From NCBI RefSeq assembly GCF_018966525.1, contig NZ_CP076607.1, positions 1,054,001-1,118,000 on the forward strand: 64,000 bases of DNA, given 5' to 3'. The position numbers and the translations under genes are program-made. This DNA comes from Paenibacillus sophorae (lineage in GTDB: Bacteria > Bacillota > Bacilli > Paenibacillales > Paenibacillaceae). Positions 41,775 through 52,300 of this stretch are shown in pieces. The notes beneath the pieces were generated by a model. The model was given only the letters and a program-made list of their open reading frames with translations. It made no database searches and had not been told where the DNA came from. The stretch's first letter is position 1. The number at the start of each line of letters is the position of its first letter.

Positions 41775-42902
41775 CCGCTGATCAGTGGATTCTTGCCGAG
41801 AGTTGATAACATGAATAACTAGAGCCTGGCTGCTAGATTGTACTCGCAGGTGGATGAACTTATCCTCAACCTTAGGGACCAGCCGGGCTGCTTCAATAGC
41901 ATTATCTAAGACATTACCAATTACGATACATAGATCATAGCGATCAATTTTAATATCTGAGGTGACAGCAGTTATATTATATTTCATCACAATGCTGTTT
42001 TCCTTAGCAACATGAAGAGCATTACTGACTAAAGCGTCAATAACCAGATTGCCGGTAGTTATGTTTCTATAAGAGGCATTTATCTGATCGAGAGATTGAT
42101 TAATATGTCGGATAGCCTCTTCCGGTTGACGCTCTTGAATGCAGGCGCGAATGTACAATAATTGCTTGTTCGTATCATGAACAATCCTTCTGATACTCTT
42201 AAAAGACTGCATGGTTTTTTCGTAACAATCATCGTGATAGTCCATCTGTCTTTGTAAGTGAAGGCACTCCCCTTTTAATCGGAGCTGTTCATTTAAACTA
42301 TCGAACAAAAAAATGATAAAGATGTTGATGCAAAGAATACTAATAACAGACATGATGTAAAATGAATTTTTCTGGCAATAGAAAAAAAGTGTATTTAATA
42401 CAATCAGGCTGAATAAAATGATTAAGGCCATGACGAGATAATACAACTTGCTTATTCTCAATTCATAACCCCGTTTGATGGATCGGATGAGCACAATGAA
42501 AAGGAGCATCATAAGTGTGGAGAACAGCAATGTTAATAATCGGTTCTCTGGCTTGGAGAAGTTATCCGCTCCGAACATACCCTGAAGCTCTGAAATGAAT
42601 GAATAGGAAAGAGATTCTGAAATAAACCCCAAGACAAGATAAAGCATGGAAAAGATCAACTTGGATTCAAATCTGATCTGATAAAGAAGTGCGGTTAGAA
42701 AAGCACTCAAGAAAGATATAATAGTGGTGGGAATCACAGGGAAGAAGGAAATAGATGATGCATATATGATTCCTCCTGACACAGTATAGGTAGCGAGAAT
42801 GACATAATTGTTCTTGTTTGGAGAATTAAATAAAGCGGAAAAATAACGATTTAACAAGATAAGGTGCATTAGAGTTGTTCCAATGAATAATACGTTGAAC
42901 AA
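41628..42902 (-). CDS. GHKL-domain sensor histidine kinase (AgrC-like)
   Basis: 424 aa. The N-terminal half has six hydrophobic segments (to about 205), the layout of peptide-sensing AgrC/ComD/FsrC kinases. A linker coiled coil and an H-box containing RIVHDTNKQLLYIRACI come next. The GHKL ATPase has NVLDNAIEAA and LHGYGLINIQKIAEKYGG. It starts at a TTG (42902) with GAGG about eight bases upstream, 10 bases after the regulator stop. AT-rich like the NRPS genes, it belongs to the island. No agrB/agrD-like gene is seen next to it, so its ligand is unknown; it may sense the NRPS product or an imported peptide. Confidence 0.87.
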   Translation of the reverse strand: MFNVLFIGTTLMHLILLNRYFSALFNSPNKNNYVILATYTVSGGIIYASSISFFPVIPTTIISFLSAFLTALLYQIRFESKLIFSMLYLVLGFISESLSYSFISELQGMFGADNFSKPENRLLTLLFSTLMMLLFIVLIRSIKRGYELRISKLYYLVMALIILFSLIVLNTLFFYCQKNSFYIMSVISILCINIFIIFLFDSLNEQLRLKGECLHLQRQMDYHDDCYEKTMQSFKSIRRIVHDTNKQLLYIRACIQERQPEEAIRHINQSLDQINASYRNITTGNLVIDALVSNALHVAKENSIVMKYNITAVTSDIKIDRYDLCIVIGNVLDNAIEAARLVPKVEDKFIHLRVQSSSQALVIHVINSRQESTDQRLRVLKADPDLHGYGLINIQKIAEKYGGHVKKTSTSGQFEIIVVLPFPD

Positions 42903-42912
42903 AGGGGATACC

Positions 42913-43656
42913 TCATTCCTGAAATCTTCCTGTCATATAACGGGCATAGGCATTTTTAATGGCTTTTGCCTGGGTACGACCAATGGGGAGCTCCTCTAGA
43001 TTTGACATGGCAACAGAAATTGCGGTGAACTTGCGGACGTGCTGTAAATTAATGATAACCGACCGATGGATCAACAAAAAAGAATTATCCAACCTGTTTA
43101 AGTATTCTAAAAGGGTGCCTGAAATTATATATTGTTGCTGAACCGTAGTCACTTTAAGTTTGTTCTGGATCAGAGAATGCTTTACTTTGACAATGGATAC
43201 AATATCGGAAATTCTTAGAACAATCTGCTCCTTTTCCGTTCTAATAGTCAAAAATTTGTTAACGGAAGAAAAAATATAATTGCAAAGTTTCACCATCTTT
43301 GTCTCAAACAAGAGATAAGACAAAGGTTTAAGTAAATACTGGAATGTCTGAACATCAAAGCTGTTCATCATATACTCCGGGTAACTGGTCAAAAAAATGA
43401 TTTGCACATCTCTGTCGGGAAGCGAACGAACTTTCTTGGCAGTATCAATCCCATTTATACCGTTCATCTCCACGTCGAGGACGAGTATGTGAAAAGCATT
43501 ACGTCCTTGGTCTTGATAATAGAGAAGCAGCTCCTCGCCCGAGGAGAAGTAATGAACATCAAACTTATATAATGTATTGGCTGTAAGCTTTGAAAAGAAT
43601 TGCTGCAATTCTTTATGCATTTGTGTTTCGTCGTCACAAACAGCCACACGAAGCAT
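42913..43656 (-). CDS. LytTR-family response regulator (AgrA-like)
   Basis: 247 aa. The receiver domain has the acidic pair DDE (8-10), the phosphoacceptor Asp in VLDVEMNGING (about 61), the switch residues LTS and Lys in LLKPL. The C-terminal LytTR DNA-binding domain (about 140-240) contains NSFLLIHRSVIINLQHV and ELPIGRTQAKAIKNAY. AAAGGGGAG precedes the ATG. It is transcribed with the kinase and divergently from the transporter/NRPS operon across a 243-bp gap, so that operon is its probable target. Confidence 0.92.
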   Translation of the reverse strand: MLRVAVCDDETQMHKELQQFFSKLTANTLYKFDVHYFSSGEELLLYYQDQGRNAFHILVLDVEMNGINGIDTAKKVRSLPDRDVQIIFLTSYPEYMMNSFDVQTFQYLLKPLSYLLFETKMVKLCNYIFSSVNKFLTIRTEKEQIVLRISDIVSIVKVKHSLIQNKLKVTTVQQQYIISGTLLEYLNRLDNSFLLIHRSVIINLQHVRKFTAISVAMSNLEELPIGRTQAKAIKNAYARYMTGRFQE

Positions 43657-43766
43657 TGCATTTCTCCCCTTTCATCTAACCAGTCCACTTCAATTATAGC
43701 TTATATTTCCCTGAAATATCCATCCTTTGTGATAACCGGATAAAGCTCACAGAAAATGTAGTTCGC

Positions 43767-43826
43767 ATACCTTTTTTTGCATTTAACATACAAAATATAC
43801 CTTTTTATTTATTTTTGGAGTACAGT
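43767..43826 (+). promoter_or_regulatory. Direct repeats and candidate promoter of the depsipeptide operon
   Basis: Two identical ATACCTTTTT repeats (43767-43776 and 43797-43806) start exactly 30 bp apart, about three helical turns. A candidate -10 TACAGT lies at 43821-43826, and the second repeat covers the -35 position, where no TTGACA is present. This arrangement suits activation by the divergent LytTR regulator, but the repeat does not clearly match a published LytTR consensus. Confidence 0.4.
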
Positions 43827-43899
43827 GGCAATGAGGGGATTTGAAACTATTTTCATGCCGTAAACAACTCGTTGGCAACGAAATCGGGGAGGGGAAAAA

Positions 43900-44790
43900 G
43901 TGATTGCAATTGATCATTTAACAAAAGAATTTTCGAACCAAAAAGGATTGTTCGATGTGAGTATTCAAGTAGAAAAAGGGCAAATATTTGGATATCTCGG
44001 ACCTAATGGAGCAGGTAAATCGACAACCATCCGACATTTATTGGGATATATCAAACCACAGAAGGGCCAAGCAAAAATAAACGGGTTTGATTGCTGGAGT
44101 GAAGCGGACAAAATACATAGCACATTGGGCTATTTGCCAGGTGAGATTGCTTTTATAGAAGGTATGAGCGCGATTGACTTTTTGAATTTAATGTCAGGCA
44201 TGAGGAAATTAAGCTCCTCTCATAAACGTGAGGAGTTAATTGAAAGGTTTGATTTGGACATTAGAGTTCCGGTCAAGAAAATGTCGAAAGGGATGAAACA
44301 AAAGCTCGCGATTATTAGTGCTTTTATGCATGATCCGGATGTCATCATTCTAGATGAACCAAGTTCGGGCCTTGATCCTTTGATGCAAAAGGAGTTTGTG
44401 AATTTGCTTCATGAAGAAAAGAATAAAGGCAAAACCATACTGATCTCTTCACACATTTTCAGTGAATTGGAAGATACGGCGGATGTTATAGCCATTATAC
44501 GTAAAGGGAGAATCATTAAAATTCAGGATGTGCATTCGCTAAGAGGAGAAATGACAAAGGATAGTTATGAAATTGAGTTTTATAATCAGGAGGATGTAAA
44601 CCGGATTGTGAATTCTAATCTTACTGTTAAAAGTTACGCGGGCAATAAAGCGATTATTGCTGTCGATAGAGAGATCAACGAAATCTTTGGCCAACTAAGC
44701 CAATATAAGATCAAAACATTCGATGTTCCGCATCAAAGGTTAGAGGATATTTTTATGAAGTATTATTACAACGAGGAGGAACATTCATGA
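43900..44790 (+). CDS. ABC transporter ATP-binding protein (CesC/BcrA-like)
   Basis: 296 aa. Walker A GPNGAGKST (about 34-42), signature MSKGMKQKL, Walker B VIILDEPSSGLDP and H-loop SSHIF are all present, with a C-terminal extension as in BcrA. The GTG start follows GGGGAGGGG. It is the first gene of the AT-rich operon and is coupled by an ATGA overlap to a single permease. In the cereulide cluster a BcrA-type ATPase/permease pair (CesCD) accompanies the synthetases and serves export or self-protection; this pair is the likely counterpart, here upstream instead of downstream. The substrate assignment is inferred. Confidence 0.9.
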   Translation: MIAIDHLTKEFSNQKGLFDVSIQVEKGQIFGYLGPNGAGKSTTIRHLLGYIKPQKGQAKINGFDCWSEADKIHSTLGYLPGEIAFIEGMSAIDFLNLMSGMRKLSSSHKREELIERFDLDIRVPVKKMSKGMKQKLAIISAFMHDPDVIILDEPSSGLDPLMQKEFVNLLHEEKNKGKTILISSHIFSELEDTADVIAIIRKGRIIKIQDVHSLRGEMTKDSYEIEFYNQEDVNRIVNSNLTVKSYAGNKAIIAVDREINEIFGQLSQYKIKTFDVPHQRLEDIFMKYYYNEEEHS

Positions 44791-45593
44791 ATTATTCTTT
44801 ATATAAAGCAATGATGAAGGGACACAGCAAGCTGCTCATAACCTATGCGTCGAGTGTCTTTTTGTGTTTGTATCTGTTGGTTATGACTTTTCCAATGTTA
44901 GCAAAGTCCCAGCAATTTAATGATGTTATTAAAGGGTTGCCCGAGAGTGTAATGGTGGCTTTTGGAATACAAGGAAATCTGAATAACGCCGTAGATTATA
45001 TGGCAATGAATTTTTATAATTCTCTCTATTTATATATTCTGATGGCCTATACCATATTAACAGCTGTTCAACTTGTCAGCAGATTTGTCGATCGAGGCTC
45101 AATGGCTTATTTATTATCAACTCCGGTAAATCGTATACAAGTCATTAATACACAAGCGCTGGTATTGATTACAGGACTGGTTACTGTAAGTTTGTTCACA
45201 TATATCGGAGGCTATCTTGGGGTTCTTTCTTTCGCGGATATTAACACTTTTGATCTCAGAGTTTTTACAGAAATAAATCTCATCGTTATGCTGATTTTCC
45301 TAGTTATCGGAGCCTATTCTTTCTTGTTCTCCTGTTTATTTAATGAGGAGAAGACGGTGATGGGAGTAAGCTTCGGGTTAACCGTTCTGTTTTATGCCCT
45401 GAGTTTGGCCAGTAAGTTATCGGACGGATTAAATGGGTTGAAATATTTTACAATTTTTTCTTTGTATCAGCCAGAGAGCATATCTCAAGGCAATTATAAC
45501 GTTACAGGCATAAGCATTACTTTATGTATCGCCGCTGTGATTCTATTCGTAAGCGGTTCCTACTTATTTAAGAGAAAAGATCTTTCGATATAA
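44787..45593 (+). CDS. ABC-2 permease (CesD-like)
   Basis: 268-aa membrane protein with six hydrophobic segments. It starts by overlap (ATGA) with the ATPase stop. The segment RFVDRGSMAYLLSTPVNRIQ is typical of the BcrB/ABC-2 permease group. With the ATPase it would form a (2+2) exporter moving a hydrophobic cyclic depsipeptide out of the membrane. It is followed 41 bases later by the thioesterase gene on the same strand. Confidence 0.88.
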   Translation: MNYSLYKAMMKGHSKLLITYASSVFLCLYLLVMTFPMLAKSQQFNDVIKGLPESVMVAFGIQGNLNNAVDYMAMNFYNSLYLYILMAYTILTAVQLVSRFVDRGSMAYLLSTPVNRIQVINTQALVLITGLVTVSLFTYIGGYLGVLSFADINTFDLRVFTEINLIVMLIFLVIGAYSFLFSCLFNEEKTVMGVSFGLTVLFYALSLASKLSDGLNGLKYFTIFSLYQPESISQGNYNVTGISITLCIAAVILFVSGSYLFKRKDLSI

Positions 45594-45634
45594 AAAATTT
45601 CAAATTCCATTCCTAATATATGAGGAGATTGCGA

Positions 45635-46342
45635 ATGAAATTATTCTGTATTCCTTATGCCGGGGGCTCCGCTACCTATTATTCCAGGTGGAGAAGCTAT
45701 CTCAGCAAGGAAATCAAGCTAATTCCATTGGAGCTTTCGGGGCGGGGAGCAAGATTCGGTGAACCGTTATACTCGAGCTTCCAGGATGCGGTTGATGATC
45801 TTTACGAGTGCATGATTAAAAGATTGGATGATAGGGAACCGTACGCTATATTTGGTCATAGCATGGGGGCGTTAATAGCTTATGAATTGTATCTGAAATT
45901 AAAAGAGAATCAGAAACATCTGCCTATTCACATATTTTTCTCAGGAAGAGAAGCTCCCCATACTAATTTGTTTGGAAGTTCAAAAGGACATATTAATCAT
46001 CTGCCCGATAATCAATTTTTGGAAGAATTGAAAAAATACAACGGTCTTACCGAAGAGTTTCTCAACAACAGTGAATTAATTGAACTGTTTATGCCGATTA
46101 TTAGAGCGGATTTCTTCATTGTCGAGAACTATCAGTATAAACCAGATCGTGAAAAATTAAATTGTTCCATCACCATTTTAAATGGCAGCCAAGATTATAT
46201 AACAAAAGCAGGTGTCCAGGCTTGGGAGAAGTACACAAAGTGTACATGCGATGTTGTGAATTTTGAGGGGAGCCATTTTTTTGTTGAGCAAAATTTAGAC
46301 AAGGTGATCGATCTTATCCAACACCGCTTGAAAATTCATTAA
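45635..46342 (+). CDS. Type II thioesterase (GrsT/SrfAD/CesT-like)
   Basis: 235-aa alpha/beta hydrolase that clears misprimed or stalled acyl groups from NRPS carrier domains. It has the opening FCIPYAGGSATYYSRWR, the nucleophile elbow FGHSMGALIAYEL (Ser in GHSMG), the acidic residue after NGSQDY and the catalytic His in FEGSHFFV. The ATG at 45635 lies seven bases after GAGGAG. Directly upstream of the NRPS genes, as cesT is of cesA, it is part of the same operon. Confidence 0.93.
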   Translation: MKLFCIPYAGGSATYYSRWRSYLSKEIKLIPLELSGRGARFGEPLYSSFQDAVDDLYECMIKRLDDREPYAIFGHSMGALIAYELYLKLKENQKHLPIHIFFSGREAPHTNLFGSSKGHINHLPDNQFLEELKKYNGLTEEFLNNSELIELFMPIIRADFFIVENYQYKPDREKLNCSITILNGSQDYITKAGVQAWEKYTKCTCDVVNFEGSHFFVEQNLDKVIDLIQHRLKIH

Positions 46343-46365
46343 AAACTTATAAATGAGGTGCAGTA

Positions 46366-49300
46366 ATGGGCGACTTTATTGATAAAAAAATTCAAGAGGT
46401 AATTAATGATCTTGATTGCGCAATGAATGATCTTCCCATAGTAGAGAAGTCGGGAATCGTTATTGTGGAGAATGAAATTTCGATACCGCCGCTGCATCTG
46501 GACGATATTTTTGCCAAGGAAGACTTAAGCCACAGCTCTAAAGACAATGTCCAAGATGATAATTTACCGTACGCAGCAACTGTGCAAAGCATGGTAAAGG
46601 GAGAAATGAAGCCGGCGCTTTCTTACGGAGGGACTCTTGAAATGAAGCCGGATCACCCTTCAACCTTGCAGATGATGCTAAAAGACGCTGCGGATAATTT
46701 CGGAGATAATGGAATTACATTTGTGTATACTGACGGCTCTGCCGTGTTTATCAGCTATGCCGAGCTTCTCCATGAAGCGGAGTGTGTTCTGGGGGGGCTC
46801 AAAAGACTGGGATTAAAGCCGGGCGACCCTGTCATTTTTCAATTCAAGGATAACCAAAAAATAATTATCTCATTTTGGGCCTGTATTTTGGGCGGCTTCT
46901 TGCCAACACTCATAGGTATTGCTCCAATATACACAGAGATGAATGCAGTAGTAAACAAGCTTTTCAATTCATGGTTATTGCTTTCCCGGCCTGTGATTCT
47001 AACTGAAAGGGATCTTGAAGGCAGAGTGACCGCGCTCCGGAATCTTTGGGGTGAGGAAGAAATTTGGATTACCAGCTATGAGAACCTTCGAGAAAGTCAT
47101 GCGGACCATGAATGGTTTAAAGCGGAGAAAGAAAGTTTTGTTCTGAATTTATTAACCTCGGGAAGTACGGGAAAACCGAAATGTGTTCAGCATCGCAACG
47201 GCTCCCTCGTTTGGAGAACAATCGCGACTTCAGTTCATAACGGGTTTGATCATCATGATATCTCTTTGAATTGGATGCCTCTGGATCATGTAGGCGGCAT
47301 TGTGATGTTCCATGTAAGAGACGTTTATTTGGGCTGCAATCAAATTATTGGCCAGATTGATAGTGTTCTTACTAATCCGTTAATTTGGTTGGATTGGATC
47401 GATCATTTTAAAGCAACGATTACATGGGCGCCGAATTTTGCTTTTTCAATGCTGAATGATGCGGTCATGGCAGCCAGGGATTACAAGTGGGACTTATCCT
47501 CCATGAAGTATTTATTAAACGGAGGGGAAGCAGTTGTTGGAAGGGTTGCACACCATTTCCTTAACCTGTTAAGACCTTTCAATCTTCCGGCCAACGCTAT
47601 TGTCCCTGCTTACGGAATGTCAGAAACTTCATCCGGAATTGTGGAATCCCGGCTTCTATTACGTGATTCAACTTCAGGTATACATTATATTGACAAGTAT
47701 TCATTATCCGGTGCAATTAGACATGTCTCGGCAGACTCACCTAATCATCTAGTGTTTACTGAATCCGGAGTGCCGCTTCCAGGTGTGACTTTAAGAATTG
47801 TCGATGCTGCGAACAACCTTCTAAACGAAGGCAATATTGGAAGATTACAAGTGAAAAGTCCAAGTGTCATGAACGGATATTATATGAATGAAGAAGCGAA
47901 CAATGAAGTCTTTATAGACGGGTGGTTTGATACGGGGGATTTGGGCTTTTTAATCGACGGGAAACTTACAGTTACCGGGAGAGTTAAAGATGTCATTATT
48001 ATAAACGGAAATAATCATTACAACTATGATATCGAAGCTGCTATCGAAGAAGTTGATGGAATTGAAGTTACCTTTGTGGCCGCATGTGCGGTACCCAATG
48101 ACCAGAACGTAGATCAATTAGCCATCTTTTTCGTCCCCACGGAGAATACAGAAACAGATTTGTTGAAACTCATCCAAAAGTTGAAAAATACAGTAGGCAG
48201 AAAATTCGGTCTGCATTCGGGCATATTTATTCCGCTTGAGAAAGAATCATTTCCAAAAACGAACAGCGGAAAAATTCAAAGAGCTGAACTCATTGAAAAA
48301 TATAAAAACGGAGATTTCAAAGAAATAAAAAAACAAGTAGATATTCTATTGAAGAATGAAAATACCCTTCCGGATTGGTTCTATAGAAGAAAGTGGGTAA
48401 CCAGCGAACAAGCTTCGTTATTTACGAAGGACACGAATTTGGGAGAACATACACTTGTTTTCGCGGAAGCAAATATAGATCTGCCCCTGGAGATAAAACG
48501 GGCAACGTTAGTGTTCAAAGGAGAGCGCTTTAATAAAGCTGGTTCGACCCTTTATTATATTAATCCTTATCATCCTGAAGATTATCAAAAATTAATCAAG
48601 TGTATTCTGGAAGACCAGACAATGATTGAACATGTGGTTCATTTGTGGAACTTGGGGGAAGGGATAAAGCAAATCGCGGATGTAAATGAATTGAAGGAGT
48701 CTCAAGTAAACTCCAGCTACAGCCTTATCTATTTGACGCAGGCTCTGGATGAATATAAGCACGATAAAATTAATCTCTTCATGGTCACTTCACATGCTGT
48801 GGCAGCTATGGATGATGAAGCGATTGCCTATGAGCAATCAACAATATCTGGATTAATCAAAACAATTCCGCATGAGTTTCCCTATATTCATCCAAAACAA
48901 GTGGATATATTGGGCAGTGAATTCGGGCAACTGCTGATGTATATAAATAGAGAACTAGTTACTCATGATAATCAACGGGTAATAGCCTATCGAAATCAGG
49001 AACGCATGATCCCTGTGATTGAGAAGATTGACTTAACAGCATCCGCATATTGTGATTCGCCGTTGAAGAAAAATGGGCTATATCTGGTCACGGGCGGCTT
49101 AGGTGGTATAGGTATCGTCATTTGTGAACATCTTCTGAAAAATTACAGTGCCAAGTTATTAATTGTCGGAAGAACTTCATTATCGTCCGGGAGCGATTCA
49201 TCTAACAAAAGAGCAGGCTTTGAACACTTGAAAAGTTTGGAACCGCTTGGCGGCTCGGTCATGTATAAGGCTGCTGATTTAACGAATGAGAAGCAGATGA

Positions 49301-52300
49301 GTGCTTTAATTTCGGAGTTTGAGAATATGAGCAATCAGTCTCTGACTGGAGTTATTCACCTTGCCGGTATCATTCAGGAGTGCTTGATTAAAGATCAAAC
49401 CCGTCTACAGTTGGAAGAAATGTATGCGGCTAAAGTTTACGGCACATGGGTGCTGCATCAGATAATAAAAGACAAAAAGAATATCCTGTTTATTTCGTCT
49501 TCTTCGGCCAGAACCATACATGCTGGTATAACTGTCGGCGCATACTGCTCTGCTAATCAATTTATGGAGACCTTCGCCGTTTATCAAAATCAGTTCCCCA
49601 ATATACAGGCATACTGCTTCTCATGGAGTTTATGGGATGAAACGGGTATGGGTGGCGGACTGATTATTAAAAATTTGTTGAACAAAAGAGGTTATAGTCC
49701 GATTGAACAACGAAAAGGACTGTTCTCCTTCCTGGCAGGCATAAAATGTCAGGAGCCGGTTCAGTTCATCGGATTAAACGGTGCAAAAAAAGAAATTCAA
49801 GAACTGAGCCAGACTTCAATAAAAACCAATTATAAATTAAAGATCTATATACAAACGAAAGTTAATAAAAGCCTGCTTAAAGAAAGCTTCCATGTTTTTA
49901 AAGAAGTAGCCGCCTCTTCTATGGGGACAATGGACCTTCCTGTTGAGCTGGAACTGATCGACCAACTCCCTCTCGATGGCAACGGAGACATCGATCATAG
50001 GGCCTTGACGAAGCTGTGCACACAAGTGGAACAAAAATACAGTGAACCCAGAAATGAGCTGGATCAGATACTGATCAACCGCTGGGAGAAAATATTGGGC
50101 CTTTCCCAAATAACGATACAGGATCATTTTTTTGAATTGGGAGGGAACTCACTGCAAGCGACTCAACTAGTTTCAGCTTTGCGCAGCGATGCGGGCGTAA
50201 GCCTGGAACTGGAGGATTTGTTCAATTTTCCTGAACTCATGCGGCTTTCAGATATCCTTAACGACCGCCTTCACAAAGAGCAAACAAGCAGCAGTCTGCC
50301 TATTCTCCCCGGAACATACGGCAGACAGGTTCAAACGTCTTCGGCGCAGAAGCGGCAGTGGATTCTGTATGAGCTGGAACCTGATAATCCATTTTACAAT
50401 AATACAGTGGTCATACATTTAAAAGGTCGCATCCACCTGGGATATATGGAGCGTTCGATTGAAGAAGTTGTCCGGAAGCATGAAGTGTTGAGAACAACCT
50501 TCAATGTAATCTATGACCAGCCTGCCCAAATCATTCATGATTACTGTTCCGTCAAGCCCCAAATGATTGACTTATCTTCTCTAACGGAGGAGCAACGGAC
50601 AACAACAGTGGATACTCTGATAAAAAAGGAATCCATGAAACCCTTTGACCTTGTTGAAGGTCCAGTCTGCCGGTTTATGTTGATAAAAACAGCAGAAGAC
50701 GAATGTACATTCATTGTATCCATTCATCATATTGTCTCTGACGGATGGTCCGTAGGGATTTTTGTCAAGGAGTTCTCCGGTTACTATTTCTCCATGCTCG
50801 ATGAACAGGAGCCGGTATCGGATAAGTTAAGGATTCAATATGCGGATTATGCCATTTGGCAGGAAGCGTGGGCTGAGAGTGAAGAATGCCGGCAGCAGCT
50901 AGACTATTGGAAACAGCAACTGAAAGGTGAGCTCCCGGTACTGGATTTGCCCACGGACAAGCCCCGGCCGGATATTCAGACCTATAAAGGGAAAGTGGAA
51001 GTTCTTAATATAGGCAGTGGCTTAGTAGAGAATTTGAAGAAAGTGGCGCATGAAGAAGGCGCCACGCTCTATATGATTTTATTGGCAGGATTTGCGGCAC
51101 TGCTGAAGCGGTATTCCAACCAGGAGGAATTGATTCTAGGGTCACTTTTCGCTAACCGGAATCGAGTGGAAGTAGAGCCGCTTATCGGTTTTTTTACGAA
51201 TACCCTGCCTTTACGGTTAGATTGCCGGGGAACGTTTCGCGAGTTTCTGAGACATGTCAAGTTGACGGTTCTGGACGCACAAAAACATCAGGACGTTCAA
51301 TTTGAGCAGCTTCTTGATCATTTGAGCGTGGAGAGGGATCCAGGCCGGCATCCTTTATTCCAAACCATGTTTGTCTTGCAGAATGCCCCTATGAAGCCGA
51401 TGTCCAGCGCGGATACGGAAATCGAAGTGGATATTTATTATAACGAGACTTCTAAATTCGATCTATCCATGCAGATATTTGAAGTCGATGAGGAACTGAA
51501 AGTTATTCTTGAATATAATACCGATCTGTATATTCAATCAACCATGCAAAGAATGCTGACCCACTATAGGACTATCTTGGAAGCCGCAGTGTGCGCTCCC
51601 TCGCATGCGCTGGATTCTCTTGGGATTGTAACCCAGACAGAACGCGCACAGATTCTTAAGGAGTGGCAGACGCCACTTGAAGATCAGATGCCCCAGAATG
51701 GAGAGACGCTTATAACTTTGTTTGAGCGAGGGGTTAAAGCGGCACCGGATCGCTGTGCACTGGTGTATCAGGGTAAGCAAATGACATATCGTGAAGTGAA
51801 CGAGCAATCGAATAAACTTGCTTTGTTTTTAAGGCAGCAGGGGGTGGAAAAGGAAGAGATTATCGGAATCATGGCCGAGCGTTCTTTTGAGATGGTGATT
51901 GGAGTGTTGGCCATCCTAAAATCAGGCTGTGCCTATATGCCTATAGATCCCGGGCTTCCTGCGGAGCGCATCCGCTATATGATCGGAGACAGTGGAACGG
52001 AGAAAATTCTGACCCAGCGGAAATTCGCTGACAGAGTGAAGGCGGATGCAGCGGTCTTTGAACTTGAAGATGCGGCTATATATGCGGGGAATGGGGACAA
52101 TCAGGAGGTAAAACCAAGTCCCGGTCAACTGGCATATGTAATTTATACATCAGGTACAACCGGAAACCCCAAAGGGGTAATGATTGAGCATGCAAGCGTT
52201 GTTAATATTATCCTGGATCTTCAAGAGAAAAATCCTTTAGAGGAGACGGATGCTTATTTATTTAAGACACCTGTGACCTTCGATGTCTCGGTGGCCGAAT

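Noticed and set aside
43657..43899. Hidden agrD-like pheromone gene in the divergent gap
   Set aside because: Scanning both strands by eye shows no small ORF with a ribosome site and a Cys-containing thiolactone-type core.
46366..48350. First NRPS domain as a fatty-acyl-AMP ligase lipopeptide starter
   Set aside because: The following KR, the flanking pseudo-A-sub halves, the same domain type repeated mid-assembly in NRPS 2, and the CesA/Vlm1 order all favour a keto-acid-activating A domain instead.
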